From Deltaproteobacteria bacterium (GTDB taxonomy: Bacteria; Desulfobacterota; Desulfomonilia; Desulfomonilales; Desulfomonilaceae): 33,016 nt of DNA. This document shows, in pieces, positions 1 to 7,307 of this stretch (position 1 is its first letter; each line of letters begins with the position of its first letter). The stretch lies in NCBI GenBank assembly GCA_016875095.1, contig VGSG01000048.1:1-33016 (forward strand), in the 5' to 3' direction. The notes under the pieces are model-generated. The model ran no database searches, was not told the DNA's origin, and saw only the letters and a list, made by a program, of their open reading frames with translations. The position numbers were made by a program, and so were the translations under genes.

Positions 1-2
1 TG

Positions 3-560
3 GGAACCGATGCGCATCACAAGACCTTAGGAATAATGGGATTCGGACGCATAGGGTTTGCCGTGGCCAAACGCGCCGCGGGTTTTGACATGAAGATCCT
101 TTACCACGACTCCGTGAAGGCGAACTCTGAGCTGGAGGAGAAGGTCGGCGCGACGTTTGTGGACAAACACACTCTTCTCGCTCAGGCGGATTTCGTTTCC
201 CTCCACGTGCCGCTCAATCCGGAAACTCACCACTTCATCGGCGGTCCCGAGCTGGCAGCCATGAAAAGATCCGCTTACCTCATCAATACGTCGCGAGGTG
301 AGGTTGTGGACGAAAAGGCTCTGGTGAGGGCGCTAAAGGATATTCCTGTGGATCCCAGCTGCATCGGGCTCATTGTGATCACTCATGCGCATTGGGACCA
401 TATAGGGTCAGCGAAAGAGATCAAGGAAGTGACCGCGGCTCCATCGGCCGTGCATCAGGCGGAAAGGGACTGCGTAGAGGAGGCCCTGAAACCGCTGCCG
501 CCAGGAGTTACTCGGTGGGCTCCCCGACCTCCTCCCCAAGAACTTCCATCATGTTTCTGA
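3..560 (+). pseudogene. Chimeric remnant: D-2-hydroxyacid dehydrogenase fused to metallo-beta-lactamase fragment (5' end outside window)
   Basis: The open frame enters from the left edge. The residues before the first Met (GTDAHHKTLGI) already belong to the family, so the true start lies upstream. Codons 3 to about 342 encode the NAD-binding core of a D-isomer-specific 2-hydroxyacid dehydrogenase: the GFGRIG dinucleotide motif, HVPLNPETHHFI, and INTSRGEVVDEKALVRAL. The family normally continues into a GAGLDVF stretch with the catalytic Glu and His. Here it switches abruptly near base 342 to a metallo-beta-lactamase-fold sequence carrying the zinc-ligand motif THAHWDHIGS and later PLPPGVTRW, then loses similarity and stops. 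Neither half has a full active site. I infer a deletion that joined two genes in frame. It could still be expressed as a chimera, but activity is unlikely. Confidence 0.75.
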
Positions 561-593
561 ATGCTCATTTCCTCGCAGGAGAAATGAGCATTC
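559..593. repeat. Perfect 13-bp inverted repeat (hairpin)
   Basis: Arms at 559-571 (GAATGCTCATTTC) and 581-593 are perfect reverse complements around a 9-nt loop, and weaker pairing extends outward for several bases. There is no T tract, so it is not a classical intrinsic terminator. It lies just past the chimeric remnant. A second, 8-bp inverted pair (CTTGCCTC) lies at 661-668 and 688-695. Otherwise 561-766 holds no gene I can support. Confidence 0.6.
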
Positions 594-766
594 CGAAAAT
601 CGTGGGCATTTCTTGCCTGAGCCGTGGAGGCTCTTCCCTCACAAAGAAGATTTCCCCGATCTTGCCTCTTTGAATGCGCATCAGTTTGAGGCAAGAGTCG
701 GACGGCCGCACAAACGAGGACCCCCGCAATCTGCTCACAGTCCGTTCACACTTGTTGGAGATGTCT

Positions 767-816
767 GTCTGAATGATTCCGGCTGGTTATTGGCTGGGGG
801 ACAAGGATTCGAACCT
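767..816. repeat. Left attachment repeat (displaced tRNA-Gln 3' end)
   Basis: This 50-bp stretch matches 10538-10587 with two adjacent mismatches (CT here, TG there). Its right part (790-816) is the complement of the 3' end of the tRNA-Gln gene: CCA, discriminator, acceptor strand and T arm up to the middle of the T stem, after which similarity stops at 817. A tRNA 3'-end fragment right beside a tyrosine integrase gene is the expected footprint of site-specific integration. Confidence 0.9.
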
Positions 817-847
817 TAGCCCAGCCGAAAAAGCGAAGTGAGATCAG

Positions 848-1981
848 CTAGTTGCGGAACCGTTTTTCCAGTTGCTGACACTTTGCGGAATCGATATTGA
901 TTACGGCAGCTTGGCGCTGCGCTTGGCGTAAAGGCTTGGTATCTAAATGAGAATAGCGCGCGGTCATCGCCATAGTGCTATGCCCCAGGAACTTTGAGAT
1001 CACATACAATGACACTCCACGGTTCGCGGCCTGCGATGCGAAGGAGTGCCGCGTGCCCTCATACAGGTTTATGGCCGACACGCCCGCATTCTTGCAAGCC
1101 TCTGTCCATTTTCGCCACGGCCAAGTCCGCGAGATGGGCTTACCGTCTTTTGTGAAGACGAACGCTTCCGGATTGATATTCCGAGGCCGGGATAAATAAA
1201 GCTCCTTCCATATAGGGTCAAGAGGTATGCGCCGGATGCGTTTGGTCTTCGTGTGCCTCAAGTCATTCTCCGAGAAAGCGCGCCTGATTGTCACTACGTC
1301 GCTGTCAAGGTCGATGTCTTGATGTTGCAAGGCCCTCGTCTCGCCGGTCCTGGTTCCGTGGGTCACCTGGAAGAAAATGAAGAAAAAGTCTTCAGGAGCC
1401 AGCTCCTTCAGAACAAGGTCTTGAATCTCTTCGTTCGCCCACTTCCAATCCGGTTCCGGGATCTCACTGGCTTTCAGCTCTTTCGGGAACTTGGGAGGGC
1501 TCTGAATCAGTTCGTCATCATAGGCACTCGCAAACACCTTATGCAGGATCATCATGTTGTTATAGACGGTCTTCGGAGCCTTCTCCAATGTCAGATAGAA
1601 TTCCCTGATATGCTTTCCTCGAATATCTTGAAGGCTCATCTCTCCAAAGTAGGGAATGAAGACATCATTTACACACCGGCGGAGTTGCCCCAGATAGCCA
1701 CGGCTGATGTCCCCGCGTTCCATCTTGCGCTCGTATGATCGAAGCCAATCCTCTGCGTAGGTGGTAAAACTGTGGAGGCTTTTGCGGGTTTTCGAGTAGA
1801 AGTCCGGGTCAAACGTGCCGTTTTCGATTTCACCCTGAATCCTGGCTAGGGCCCACTCCGCATGTTGGCGAGAGTAAAGCGTCCTGTGGTTCCGATCACA
1901 AAAGATCTTGATTCCGCCTGGCAACACGATACGCCATCGGTCTCCCCTATCCCGATAGATCTTCCCAATGCTCCCGGCCAT
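848..1981 (-). CDS. Tyrosine recombinase (phage-type integrase)
   Basis: This 377-residue protein catalyses site-specific recombination between the element's attP and the tRNA-Gln attB. An N-terminal arm-binding part (about 1-65) is followed by a SAM-like core-binding domain (about 70-165) and the catalytic domain. Catalytic residues visible are Arg211 in THGTRTGE, Lys246 in TKTKR, Arg311 in EGTRHS, His334 in LGHST and the nucleophile Tyr343 in ARYSH. The usual HxxR box reads ExxR here, a substitution worth noting. I start at the ATG at 1981 because GGAGG lies 7 nt upstream. A longer open frame to 2206 has no family similarity in its extra 75 residues. The gene ends 31 bp from the left att repeat. 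Confidence 0.93.
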   Translation of the reverse strand: MAGSIGKIYRDRGDRWRIVLPGGIKIFCDRNHRTLYSRQHAEWALARIQGEIENGTFDPDFYSKTRKSLHSFTTYAEDWLRSYERKMERGDISRGYLGQLRRCVNDVFIPYFGEMSLQDIRGKHIREFYLTLEKAPKTVYNNMMILHKVFASAYDDELIQSPPKFPKELKASEIPEPDWKWANEEIQDLVLKELAPEDFFFIFFQVTHGTRTGETRALQHQDIDLDSDVVTIRRAFSENDLRHTKTKRIRRIPLDPIWKELYLSRPRNINPEAFVFTKDGKPISRTWPWRKWTEACKNAGVSAINLYEGTRHSFASQAANRGVSLYVISKFLGHSTMAMTARYSHLDTKPLRQAQRQAAVINIDSAKCQQLEKRFRN

Positions 1982-2212
1982 GACCCAGCCTCCAGCCGAT
2001 CCTTTGCCATTCGGGAGGGGATCGTATGTTGCTCTACCGGGATACGTCAACGATTTTTCTCTATCCGAGGGAAAGCCCCGCTGAACGCGGTGAGCCGGAA
2101 GCGTCGGGTGGAACTTTTTTTCGCATCGGCCAGCATTCTGGATATTTTTTTCACGTCTGCCGCGCCATCGGTGCGTCGTTCTTGCACACCGGAGCGCCCC
2201 CGTCAACCGCCT

Positions 2213-2365
2213 TTAGGTCGCTTGACGCAGTATGGTGTCCATGAGGTCCATATCTTGAGCTTCCCTAGTCATATCAAAGAGATGAAGATAGACACTCCCT
2301 GTCCATGAATGTCCATATTTTGGGGGGCTGCCCGAAACGTGGTGTGATATAGCTGGGTTATTCAT
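2213..2365 (-). CDS. Possible 50-aa small protein between integrase and primase
   Basis: A short frame runs leftward from an ATG at 2365 with a strong AAGGAGG 8 nt upstream, and stops at 2213. The product starts MNNPAISHHVSG and ends in a charged helix-like stretch (TREAQDMDLMDTILRQ). I recognise no family. It overlaps four of the iterons, which read as part of its codons. It could be a small regulator such as an excisionase or copy-control peptide, or a chance frame. The ribosome-binding site is the main support. Confidence 0.45.
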   Translation of the reverse strand: MNNPAISHHVSGSPPKYGHSWTGSVYLHLFDMTREAQDMDLMDTILRQAT

Positions 2366-2474
2366 AGACACGCCCTCCTTACACCCGAATTATGGACGGG
2401 ATGGACACCTGATGGACACCCCGCTGTCCATCTATATGTCTTAATTATTATTATTATTTTAGAGCATATGGACA
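2236..2474. other. Probable replication origin: ATGGACA iterons and AT-rich tract
   Basis: Seven exact copies of ATGGACA or its complement lie at 2236-2242, 2300-2306, 2310-2316, 2401-2407, 2412-2418, 2425-2431 and 2468-2474, with two six-of-seven copies at 2246-2251 and 2392-2397. Neighbouring copies are spaced 9-11 bp, about one helical turn. Four are followed by CC or CG in the same sense (ATGGACACC). An AT-rich stretch (about 2432-2460) of repeated TTA units lies among them and could be the unwinding element. In P4-type satellites the primase-helicase binds repeats at its origin, and the primase gene here ends at 2498. The rest of 1982-2497 holds only the small frame at 2213-2365. Confidence 0.72.
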
Positions 2475-2497
2475 CGATTGACGGTGACACCCCCTTC

Positions 2498-4381
2498 TTA
2501 AATTCGGTCAAGGCACGCCTCGCCATATCGGGATCTAGGGGCCCAGGTGGGCACATACATCTCGTCCTCCGGGGGGAGCACGAACTTGTGCTTTTGCCCC
2601 GCTGCCCGCTGAAGATCCCCAGATTCCACCATCCGCGAACAGAGTTTGTATACGGCATCATAACTTTGTTTGGTCTCCAGACACTGCCAGACATCCTTTG
2701 CGGTCAGCGGCTTGCCTTCAGCGGCGAAAACGCGCCGGATCTCTTTTCTTTGAGCGGTCAATGCCAGTTCACGCGGGTCACCCTCGTACCGCCAGATTCC
2801 GCTTTGAAACGACAGAGCGTGCTCTTGGTCAACAAGGTCTCTGCCGGTCACAAAGAGGGTTGCGCTAGAATCGGTCCGATTTTTCCGCCTCATAATATGG
2901 ATGAAATCACAGGCACCGGATAAGGCGGTTGATCCTAGAATTCCGTCGAGGGGATCTTCGCTGGTTTCCTTTCTCAGATGGTGGATAAGTAGAATTCCTG
3001 TCTGATAGAGGCTTGCCAGGGAGTGAAGCTCTTGTAGGTCGGCGTAGTCACCGTGATATGCGTCCTCATTTGAGGACCGGCGTCCCCGGAATCTGCTCCA
3101 TGTGTCTATAATCACGAGCTTTATGGAAGGGTTGTCTTCGAGGTGCTTGTGGAGTAAATCCATACCGCCTTTCATCAGGTGCGGCCACTCACAGGCTATC
3201 AGATGCGCTTCGGGGGGCGAGGTTCCTTCAAGAATCATCGAAAGCCGCTCCCTCATCCTGCGTTTGTTGTCTTCAAGGCACAAACACAACACACCAGCTT
3301 CCTGGGCTGGAAAATTTCCTAGAGCCTGCCCACCCCGTGCCACTGCGACTGCGAGATTTTGGCATAGCCACGATTTCCCGCTCTTCGCCTTCGCGGCGAG
3401 AAGCCCCAGCCCCTCTGGTAGCAGATCTTGAATGATCCAGCGGGGCGGATTGAGGTCGCTTTCGAGCAATTCTTTACAGGTGACTATTTCCGGCCCGGTC
3501 CGTGGCAGTTTCCAGTCCGGCGTCTCAGATGCCAGCGCAAGCACCTTCTGACGGGCGGCCTCCTCTCCATGATCACGGACGTAATCGCTCAAGTCCTTGC
3601 CTCCAGGCAGAGACGCAACTTTGAGAGAGCGGCAGATGAGGCGCAGCGTTGTGGCCACATCTTCCGCATATTTCTCTCCAGCCGTGTCCCGGTCCGGTAT
3701 GACGAGCACCTGGCGATCTCGAAGAGCTTCATGGGCACCGTCCTTTACGCACGCCTGCCAGCCGTTCGCCCCCCCTGGGCTCGTAGTGGCGAAGTAACCG
3801 AGCGCCTCAGCCGTCTGCACGTCCTTTTCGCCTTCCAGGAAGATGATCCACTCATGATCGCGTGCGCTCAGTAGACGCGGCAGACGGAACAGCAGACGGG
3901 GAACATCCTTCATGCCCTGCGTCCACTGGCCCTTCCCGTCTCGTGTAAATGGTCGGAAGGTTTTCGGCTCGAATCTAGCCACTTTGAACTTGATCGTTTC
4001 GTCCTGATCCTCATAATCGTAAACGACCTTTGCATCTTCCAGGCGTAGACCTTTCTTTGGGATGGAGGCGTCAGGGAGATCAATCCCGGCGCAGTGAGCC
4101 AAACCCCGGACAGCGGTGCGATGATCGCAACCGTGCTTGAGTCGCCATAGGGAGATAATGTCCCACGCTTTCGAGCCGTTTCCGGGCGTGCATCCTGCGT
4201 GACAAAATCCGTGATCGCTTTCGACCTGAAACGACGGGGTCCTGTCGTCATGTCCCGGCATGGGGCAATAGGAATTACCGCCCTGACGGTGCTTTTCTGG
4301 AAATAGCTCCAGGAATAATTCGTCAAAGCGAACCTTCTTTTTGATTTCCGCAATAATGTCCTTAGATTCATTACTAGCCAT
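2498..4381 (-). CDS. Primase-helicase (CHC2-like zinc finger, TOPRIM, RecA-like ATPase)
   Basis: This 627-residue protein likely starts and drives replication of the element. Residues 39-64 hold a zinc-binding set (C39, H44, C60, C64) like the CHC2 finger of DnaG primases. A TOPRIM domain follows, with EGEKD at 183-187 and DRD at 230-232 as metal-binding acids. Residues from about 320 form a RecA/RepA-like ATPase: Walker A AKAKSGKS (330-337), Walker B LVIID (422-426) and a sensor-like IHHLR (466-470). A winged-helix-like tail covers about 545-600. I start at ATG 4381 because the zinc-finger domain begins just after it; the ribosome-binding site is weak. The extra 56 upstream residues look unrelated. 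Its combination of domains matches satellite and plasmid primases more than chromosomal DnaG. Confidence 0.88.
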   Translation of the reverse strand: MASNESKDIIAEIKKKVRFDELFLELFPEKHRQGGNSYCPMPGHDDRTPSFQVESDHGFCHAGCTPGNGSKAWDIISLWRLKHGCDHRTAVRGLAHCAGIDLPDASIPKKGLRLEDAKVVYDYEDQDETIKFKVARFEPKTFRPFTRDGKGQWTQGMKDVPRLLFRLPRLLSARDHEWIIFLEGEKDVQTAEALGYFATTSPGGANGWQACVKDGAHEALRDRQVLVIPDRDTAGEKYAEDVATTLRLICRSLKVASLPGGKDLSDYVRDHGEEAARQKVLALASETPDWKLPRTGPEIVTCKELLESDLNPPRWIIQDLLPEGLGLLAAKAKSGKSWLCQNLAVAVARGGQALGNFPAQEAGVLCLCLEDNKRRMRERLSMILEGTSPPEAHLIACEWPHLMKGGMDLLHKHLEDNPSIKLVIIDTWSRFRGRRSSNEDAYHGDYADLQELHSLASLYQTGILLIHHLRKETSEDPLDGILGSTALSGACDFIHIMRRKNRTDSSATLFVTGRDLVDQEHALSFQSGIWRYEGDPRELALTAQRKEIRRVFAAEGKPLTAKDVWQCLETKQSYDAVYKLCSRMVESGDLQRAAGQKHKFVLPPEDEMYVPTWAPRSRYGEACLDRI

Positions 4382-4410
4382 TGAATTTCTTCGCTTCCAA
4401 CCTGATTTTT

Positions 4411-4692
4411 TCAAGCTGCTTCCGGGGGTGCGCTCCACGATGCTCCGATAAGCTGCTCTAGTCGGTCCATTTCGCGGGCTACTGGTCCGCTGATGTGCTC
4501 CAGCCCTTGCGGTCGCTCGAATGTCATGTTGTCTATGATTTCGCGCCACTCCTGGAGCTGCGATTCATCCCAAAACCGCATGGCGTCAAAGCCGATTGAA
4601 CAGGACACAGGAAACGCGCCGATGTCTTCACAGCGACGCAAGGCCCAGAGCGGCACGTTGAGGCAATGGGCAATGTCAGACAGCGTCAGCAT
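4411..4692 (-). CDS. Small HTH-like protein
   Basis: The 93-residue product begins MLTLSDIAHCLNVPLWALRRCEDIGAFP, which reads like the helix-turn-helix of MerR/AlpA-type regulators (helix, turn at LNVP, recognition helix). A helical C-terminal half follows. The ATG at 4692 has an AAGGGGGG stretch about 8 nt upstream and overlaps the end of the previous HTH gene by 7 bp, implying translational coupling. The stop is about 30 bp before the primase start. It probably helps regulate or excise the element. The specific function is unknown. Confidence 0.65.
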   Translation of the reverse strand: MLTLSDIAHCLNVPLWALRRCEDIGAFPVSCSIGFDAMRFWDESQLQEWREIIDNMTFERPQGLEHISGPVAREMDRLEQLIGASWSAPPEAA

Positions 4693-4880
4693 TGGGTTTC
4701 CCCCCTTGAACGTTCGTTCCGCAACCAGTCCTCGAATTCCAAACGAGGAAAGCGGTAATGGCCGTGGGCCCCCACTTTCACCGAAGGGGGGCCTAAGCCT
4801 TGTCGGGCCCATCGGCGGATGGTTTGTTCATGCACTTTGAGCTGCTCGGCAACCTGACGAACTGTAAAAGCGGGTTCCAT
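4686..4880 (-). CDS. Excisionase/AlpA-like HTH protein
   Basis: The 64-residue product (FTVRQVAEQLKVHEQTIRRWARQG, then HYRFPRLEFEDWL) fits the HTH_17/excisionase family: a winged HTH with the typical 'R-F-x-x-x-x-F/I-x-x-W/Y-L' wing. Such proteins act as recombination directionality factors or as activators of satellite operons. The start ATG at 4880 has GGAGG 5 nt upstream. A perfect 21-bp palindrome sits 23-43 bp upstream and may be its own operator. Confidence 0.82.
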   Translation of the reverse strand: MEPAFTVRQVAEQLKVHEQTIRRWARQGLGPPSVKVGAHGHYRFPRLEFEDWLRNERSRGETQC

Positions 4881-4902
4881 TATTACCTCCAAGCGTTTGT
4901 TC

Positions 4903-4923
4903 ACCATCAAAGCATTTGATGGT
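4903..4923. promoter_or_regulatory. Candidate operator: perfect 9+9 palindrome
   Basis: ACCATCAAA at 4903-4911 and its exact complement at 4915-4923 flank a GCA spacer. The site lies just upstream of the HTH gene starting at 4880. On the minus strand a run of T precedes the stem rather than follows it, so it is not a terminator for the upstream gene. An operator bound by one of the element's HTH proteins is the simplest reading (inference). Confidence 0.5.
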
Positions 4924-4938
4924 CCATGTAAAAAAAAA

Positions 4939-5451
4939 TTACCAGCCTAGAGCGGCCGCGGCGATCTTATAGAATCGGCGAACAGCCAAGAACGCCATTG
5001 ACTGATCGCGGCTGATCCCGGCTGTGTCCAGCCAGGAGTCGGCCATTTCCTTCACGGTTTGATCGTTGGCCGCGTAGTATGTCATTCCGTATTTTCGGCG
5101 GGGCGGCGTCCTTTCGCGGCGCACAATGACCACAATAATGACGTTATAATTGGCTTCCAGATAAAGGGCATCAGGAATGCCAAATGGATCATTCAATAAG
5201 GTGGTGACCCCATCTGTGCAAACATCGGTGTCAACATGTTTTCGGTCATGAAGTAGACCCAGCGACGCCAATTCATCAAGAACCCCCGCCTGCACCAACT
5301 CGACATGCCGAAACTGATTGGGCAATCCGGGCCCCTTGGAGCTGTATTTGATTGGCAGAAGTCCGCTCGCAATCCTATAATGGAGAATTTGGGGGGATAT
5401 CCAGGGGAATGCCCGGCACACGTCGCGAGAAGTGAATAGGTCGTCTTTCAT
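4939..5451 (-). CDS. Unknown protein with HTH-like N terminus
   Basis: The 170-residue product starts MKDDLFTSRDVCRAFPWISPQILHYRIASGLL, a pattern like MerR-type winged HTH N termini. A hydrophobic strand follows (ALYLEANYNVIIVVIVRRE) and then a helical C terminus. I recognise no family. A GTG at 5472, overlapping the nuclease stop codon, would give 177 residues. I prefer the ATG at 5451 because the HTH begins there, although neither start has a clear ribosome-binding site. It is tightly coupled to the nuclease gene, so the two may act together. Confidence 0.7.
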   Translation of the reverse strand: MKDDLFTSRDVCRAFPWISPQILHYRIASGLLPIKYSSKGPGLPNQFRHVELVQAGVLDELASLGLLHDRKHVDTDVCTDGVTTLLNDPFGIPDALYLEANYNVIIVVIVRRERTPPRRKYGMTYYAANDQTVKEMADSWLDTAGISRDQSMAFLAVRRFYKIAAAALGW

Positions 5452-5465
5452 GACTGGGGGGAGTT

Positions 5466-6023
5466 CTAGCACATTATTTGATCCGCTTCAAGCTCTTTTA
5501 TGTCAAAATCTAAGGCATGGTATTCTTTAGGTATATGATTCTGTAATCGTTGAGCGGCGCGAGTCACGTTATCGGCGGCCTTAAGAAACTGGTGAGCGTA
5601 CTTCCCGAGTAGTGATTGAATGATTCGAGCAGCAATAGAGCGGTTTTCGGAGAAAAGGAAGGGTCTCTTATACTTCGCGGTCCAGCTCATTATTGATTGA
5701 AACATCGCCTCTGGATTGGCGTTGCTGTTATATTGCCCCCCAAATAGGTCTGAAATAGCGCTTTCGACCACTACGGCAAAGAAATCAAGGCTCCGGGCGC
5801 GATGAAACTCCTTCTCGAACCTTTTCCGCCCGGTGGTGAAGCTGTTCACCAAGTCGTTTAGGGACTTCCGCTCAATACTAATCCGATCTTCCAGGCCGAC
5901 GATTGAATAATCGCCGACTGATAAAGTTCCCGTTATTGTAGGCACAGAAAATTCAAGGAGGCGCTGTTCCCGCGAGTCAACGATAATAAGCGGATCGAAA
6001 TCAGGTTGCGGAACCACTCTCAT
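5466..6023 (-). CDS. ERCC4/XPF-family nuclease
   Basis: The 185-residue protein carries the ERCC4 nuclease signature: VDSREQ (Asp16), VGDYSI (Asp38) and ERKSLNDLV (Glu51-Arg52-Lys53, Asp57), matching the GD(x)n ERKxxxD catalytic motif. Family members cut branched or forked DNA using a metal ion. No helicase or helix-hairpin-helix domain is attached, so it is a stand-alone nuclease as seen in some phages and plasmids. It overlaps the upstream gene by 23 bp and abuts the downstream one, so it lies in the leftward operon. Processing of replication or recombination intermediates of the element, or attack on competing DNA, are both possible. Confidence 0.85.
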   Translation of the reverse strand: MRVVPQPDFDPLIIVDSREQRLLEFSVPTITGTLSVGDYSIVGLEDRISIERKSLNDLVNSFTTGRKRFEKEFHRARSLDFFAVVVESAISDLFGGQYNSNANPEAMFQSIMSWTAKYKRPFLFSENRSIAARIIQSLLGKYAHQFLKAADNVTRAAQRLQNHIPKEYHALDFDIKELEADQIMC

Positions 6024-6459
6024 AGCTCATCCGAGGCTGTCCCAGACTTTTCCAAATAAGCGCGTCCAGCGCAGCGGCCAGGGTGAGCCCCTTGGTCCTG
6101 CGCCAATCCTCAAGGGCCTCATAGAGCGCGGCGTCAAGCGTGCTCCCCACTTTCACGCGCTTGCCGGGCTTGCGGGGTTTCCCAGCCGGGCCGGGAACCT
6201 TGCCGGGTGGTTGCGGCGGGAGGTCCAAGTCCGAGGTCTGAAGTTTCGGTAATGTCCGCTCTTTCATGATCCGTTTCATTTCCGTCTGAATTAGCTGAGT
6301 AATCTGACGCAGCCAGGCATCGGGGATCGGCTCGGGTATGTCCGACTTCTCTGAACTATCAGACATTGCTAACCGGCCTGAACTGTCGTGCCTTTCTGCT
6401 GTCGGAGGCTTCCGGTTTTTCCGGACGCTGGCCTTAGTCCTCTTGGTCGCTTTTGTCAC
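6001..6459 (-). CDS. Small basic protein of unknown function
   Basis: The 152-residue product has a Lys/Arg-rich N terminus, an acidic patch, a Pro/Gly/Lys linker (about 80-100) and a C-terminal part (VGSTLDAALYEALEDWRRTKGLTLAAALDALIWKSL) that looks like a ribbon-helix-helix-type DNA-binding segment. The start is a GTG at 6459 with GAGAGGA about 5 nt upstream. It begins 24 bp after the serine recombinase stop codon and overlaps the nuclease gene. A DNA-binding accessory protein is plausible but not shown. Confidence 0.65.
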   Translation of the reverse strand: MTKATKRTKASVRKNRKPPTAERHDSSGRLAMSDSSEKSDIPEPIPDAWLRQITQLIQTEMKRIMKERTLPKLQTSDLDLPPQPPGKVPGPAGKPRKPGKRVKVGSTLDAALYEALEDWRRTKGLTLAAALDALIWKSLGQPRMSYESGSAT

Positions 6460-6483
6460 GATTTTCCTCTCTTTCCGCCCGCG

Positions 6484-7161
6484 TTACGCTGCTTCTCGCA
6501 AAATGCGGATAATTTGGGTCTCACGAAACCGCGTTGCCTTCCGGGTCATCGTTCCTTCTTCAGTGAGCTTGTCGGCGATCCCCCTATAACTGACACCTTG
6601 GGCCCGCAAACCCCTCATGCGGTGGATTACGCCCTGTTCAGCCGGATCGGGTTCGAGTTTGCCGTTGACGGACCGGAAACCATAGGGGCAGAGTCCGCCT
6701 GTCTTCTCACCGTTTGCTCGTTTCTGAGCAAGCGCGGCCGCGGTCCTTTCCGCGATCAGGTTTCTTTCCATCTCGGCCAGGGAAGCGGTTAATGTGAAAA
6801 AGAATCTGCCGAGTGCGCTCTGGGTGTCCAGCTTCTCGGTTATCGAATGCAGCGCGACCCCGGTTTTGTCCATGACCTCGGCCATGCGCAAGCATTCCAC
6901 GGTGTTCCGTGCGAGCCTGTCCAGCTTGAAGACCACCACAGCGTCAATTTGGCGGGCGTTAACCATTTCGAGGATGCTCTGGATTCCGGGCCGTCCCTTG
7001 ATGCTCTTGGCGGAGATCCCCGCGTCCTCAATGATCTCTACCAGGGTCAGGTCGTTCAGTTCACAGTAAACCCTGACCTTGGCGGCCTGCATCTCCAATG
7101 AGATGCCCTCACGCGCCTGCTCCTGGCTAGAGACTCGGATGTAACCGATTGCTCGTTTCAT
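6484..7161 (-). CDS. Serine recombinase (resolvase/invertase family)
   Basis: The 225-residue protein has the small serine recombinase catalytic domain: GYIRVSSQEQ with the nucleophile Ser11, KLDRLARN, and a long helix E region (SLAEMERNLIAERTAAAL). A C-terminal HTH follows (GVSYRGIADKLTEEG, then TQIIRIL). Family members resolve dimers, invert segments or transpose. I start at ATG 7161 with AGGGGG upstream; the longer frame to 7329 adds 56 residues without similarity. It heads the leftward operon and has a good promoter just upstream. In an element that already has an integrase it may resolve multimers, or mark a second insertion. Confidence 0.9.
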   Translation of the reverse strand: MKRAIGYIRVSSQEQAREGISLEMQAAKVRVYCELNDLTLVEIIEDAGISAKSIKGRPGIQSILEMVNARQIDAVVVFKLDRLARNTVECLRMAEVMDKTGVALHSITEKLDTQSALGRFFFTLTASLAEMERNLIAERTAAALAQKRANGEKTGGLCPYGFRSVNGKLEPDPAEQGVIHRMRGLRAQGVSYRGIADKLTEEGTMTRKATRFRETQIIRILREAA

Positions 7162-7182
7162 GGCGGCACCCCCTTTGTCAGT

Positions 7183-7211
7183 AGTATCTGAAATGTCAGA
7201 CAACTTGTCAA
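7183..7211 (-). promoter_or_regulatory. Sigma-70-type promoter of the leftward operon, with TGTCAG repeats
   Basis: On the minus strand a perfect TTGACA (7206-7211) is followed after exactly 17 bp by GATACT (7183-7188). The recombinase ATG lies about 20 bp beyond. TGTCAG-like half sites, including the short palindrome TGTCAGACA, recur through about 7174-7240 and overlap both promoter boxes. This suggests repressor control (inference). Confidence 0.6.
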
Positions 7212-7307
7212 GGGAAAAGTTTCCGACAAATCTGACGACATGAGTTTTTTCTGAAAAGACTAAGGAGGTCAGAAACTTCCGAACTGTCTGCGCACACAGA
7301 TCGACCG

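Noticed and set aside
349-354. GGATCC at the chimera junction as sign of an artificial construct
   Set aside because: A single six-base site is expected by chance, and nothing else suggests cloning sequence.
2498-2923. Plus-strand frame with a Gly/Pro-rich product inside the primase gene
   Set aside because: It is antisense to well-conserved primase-helicase codons.
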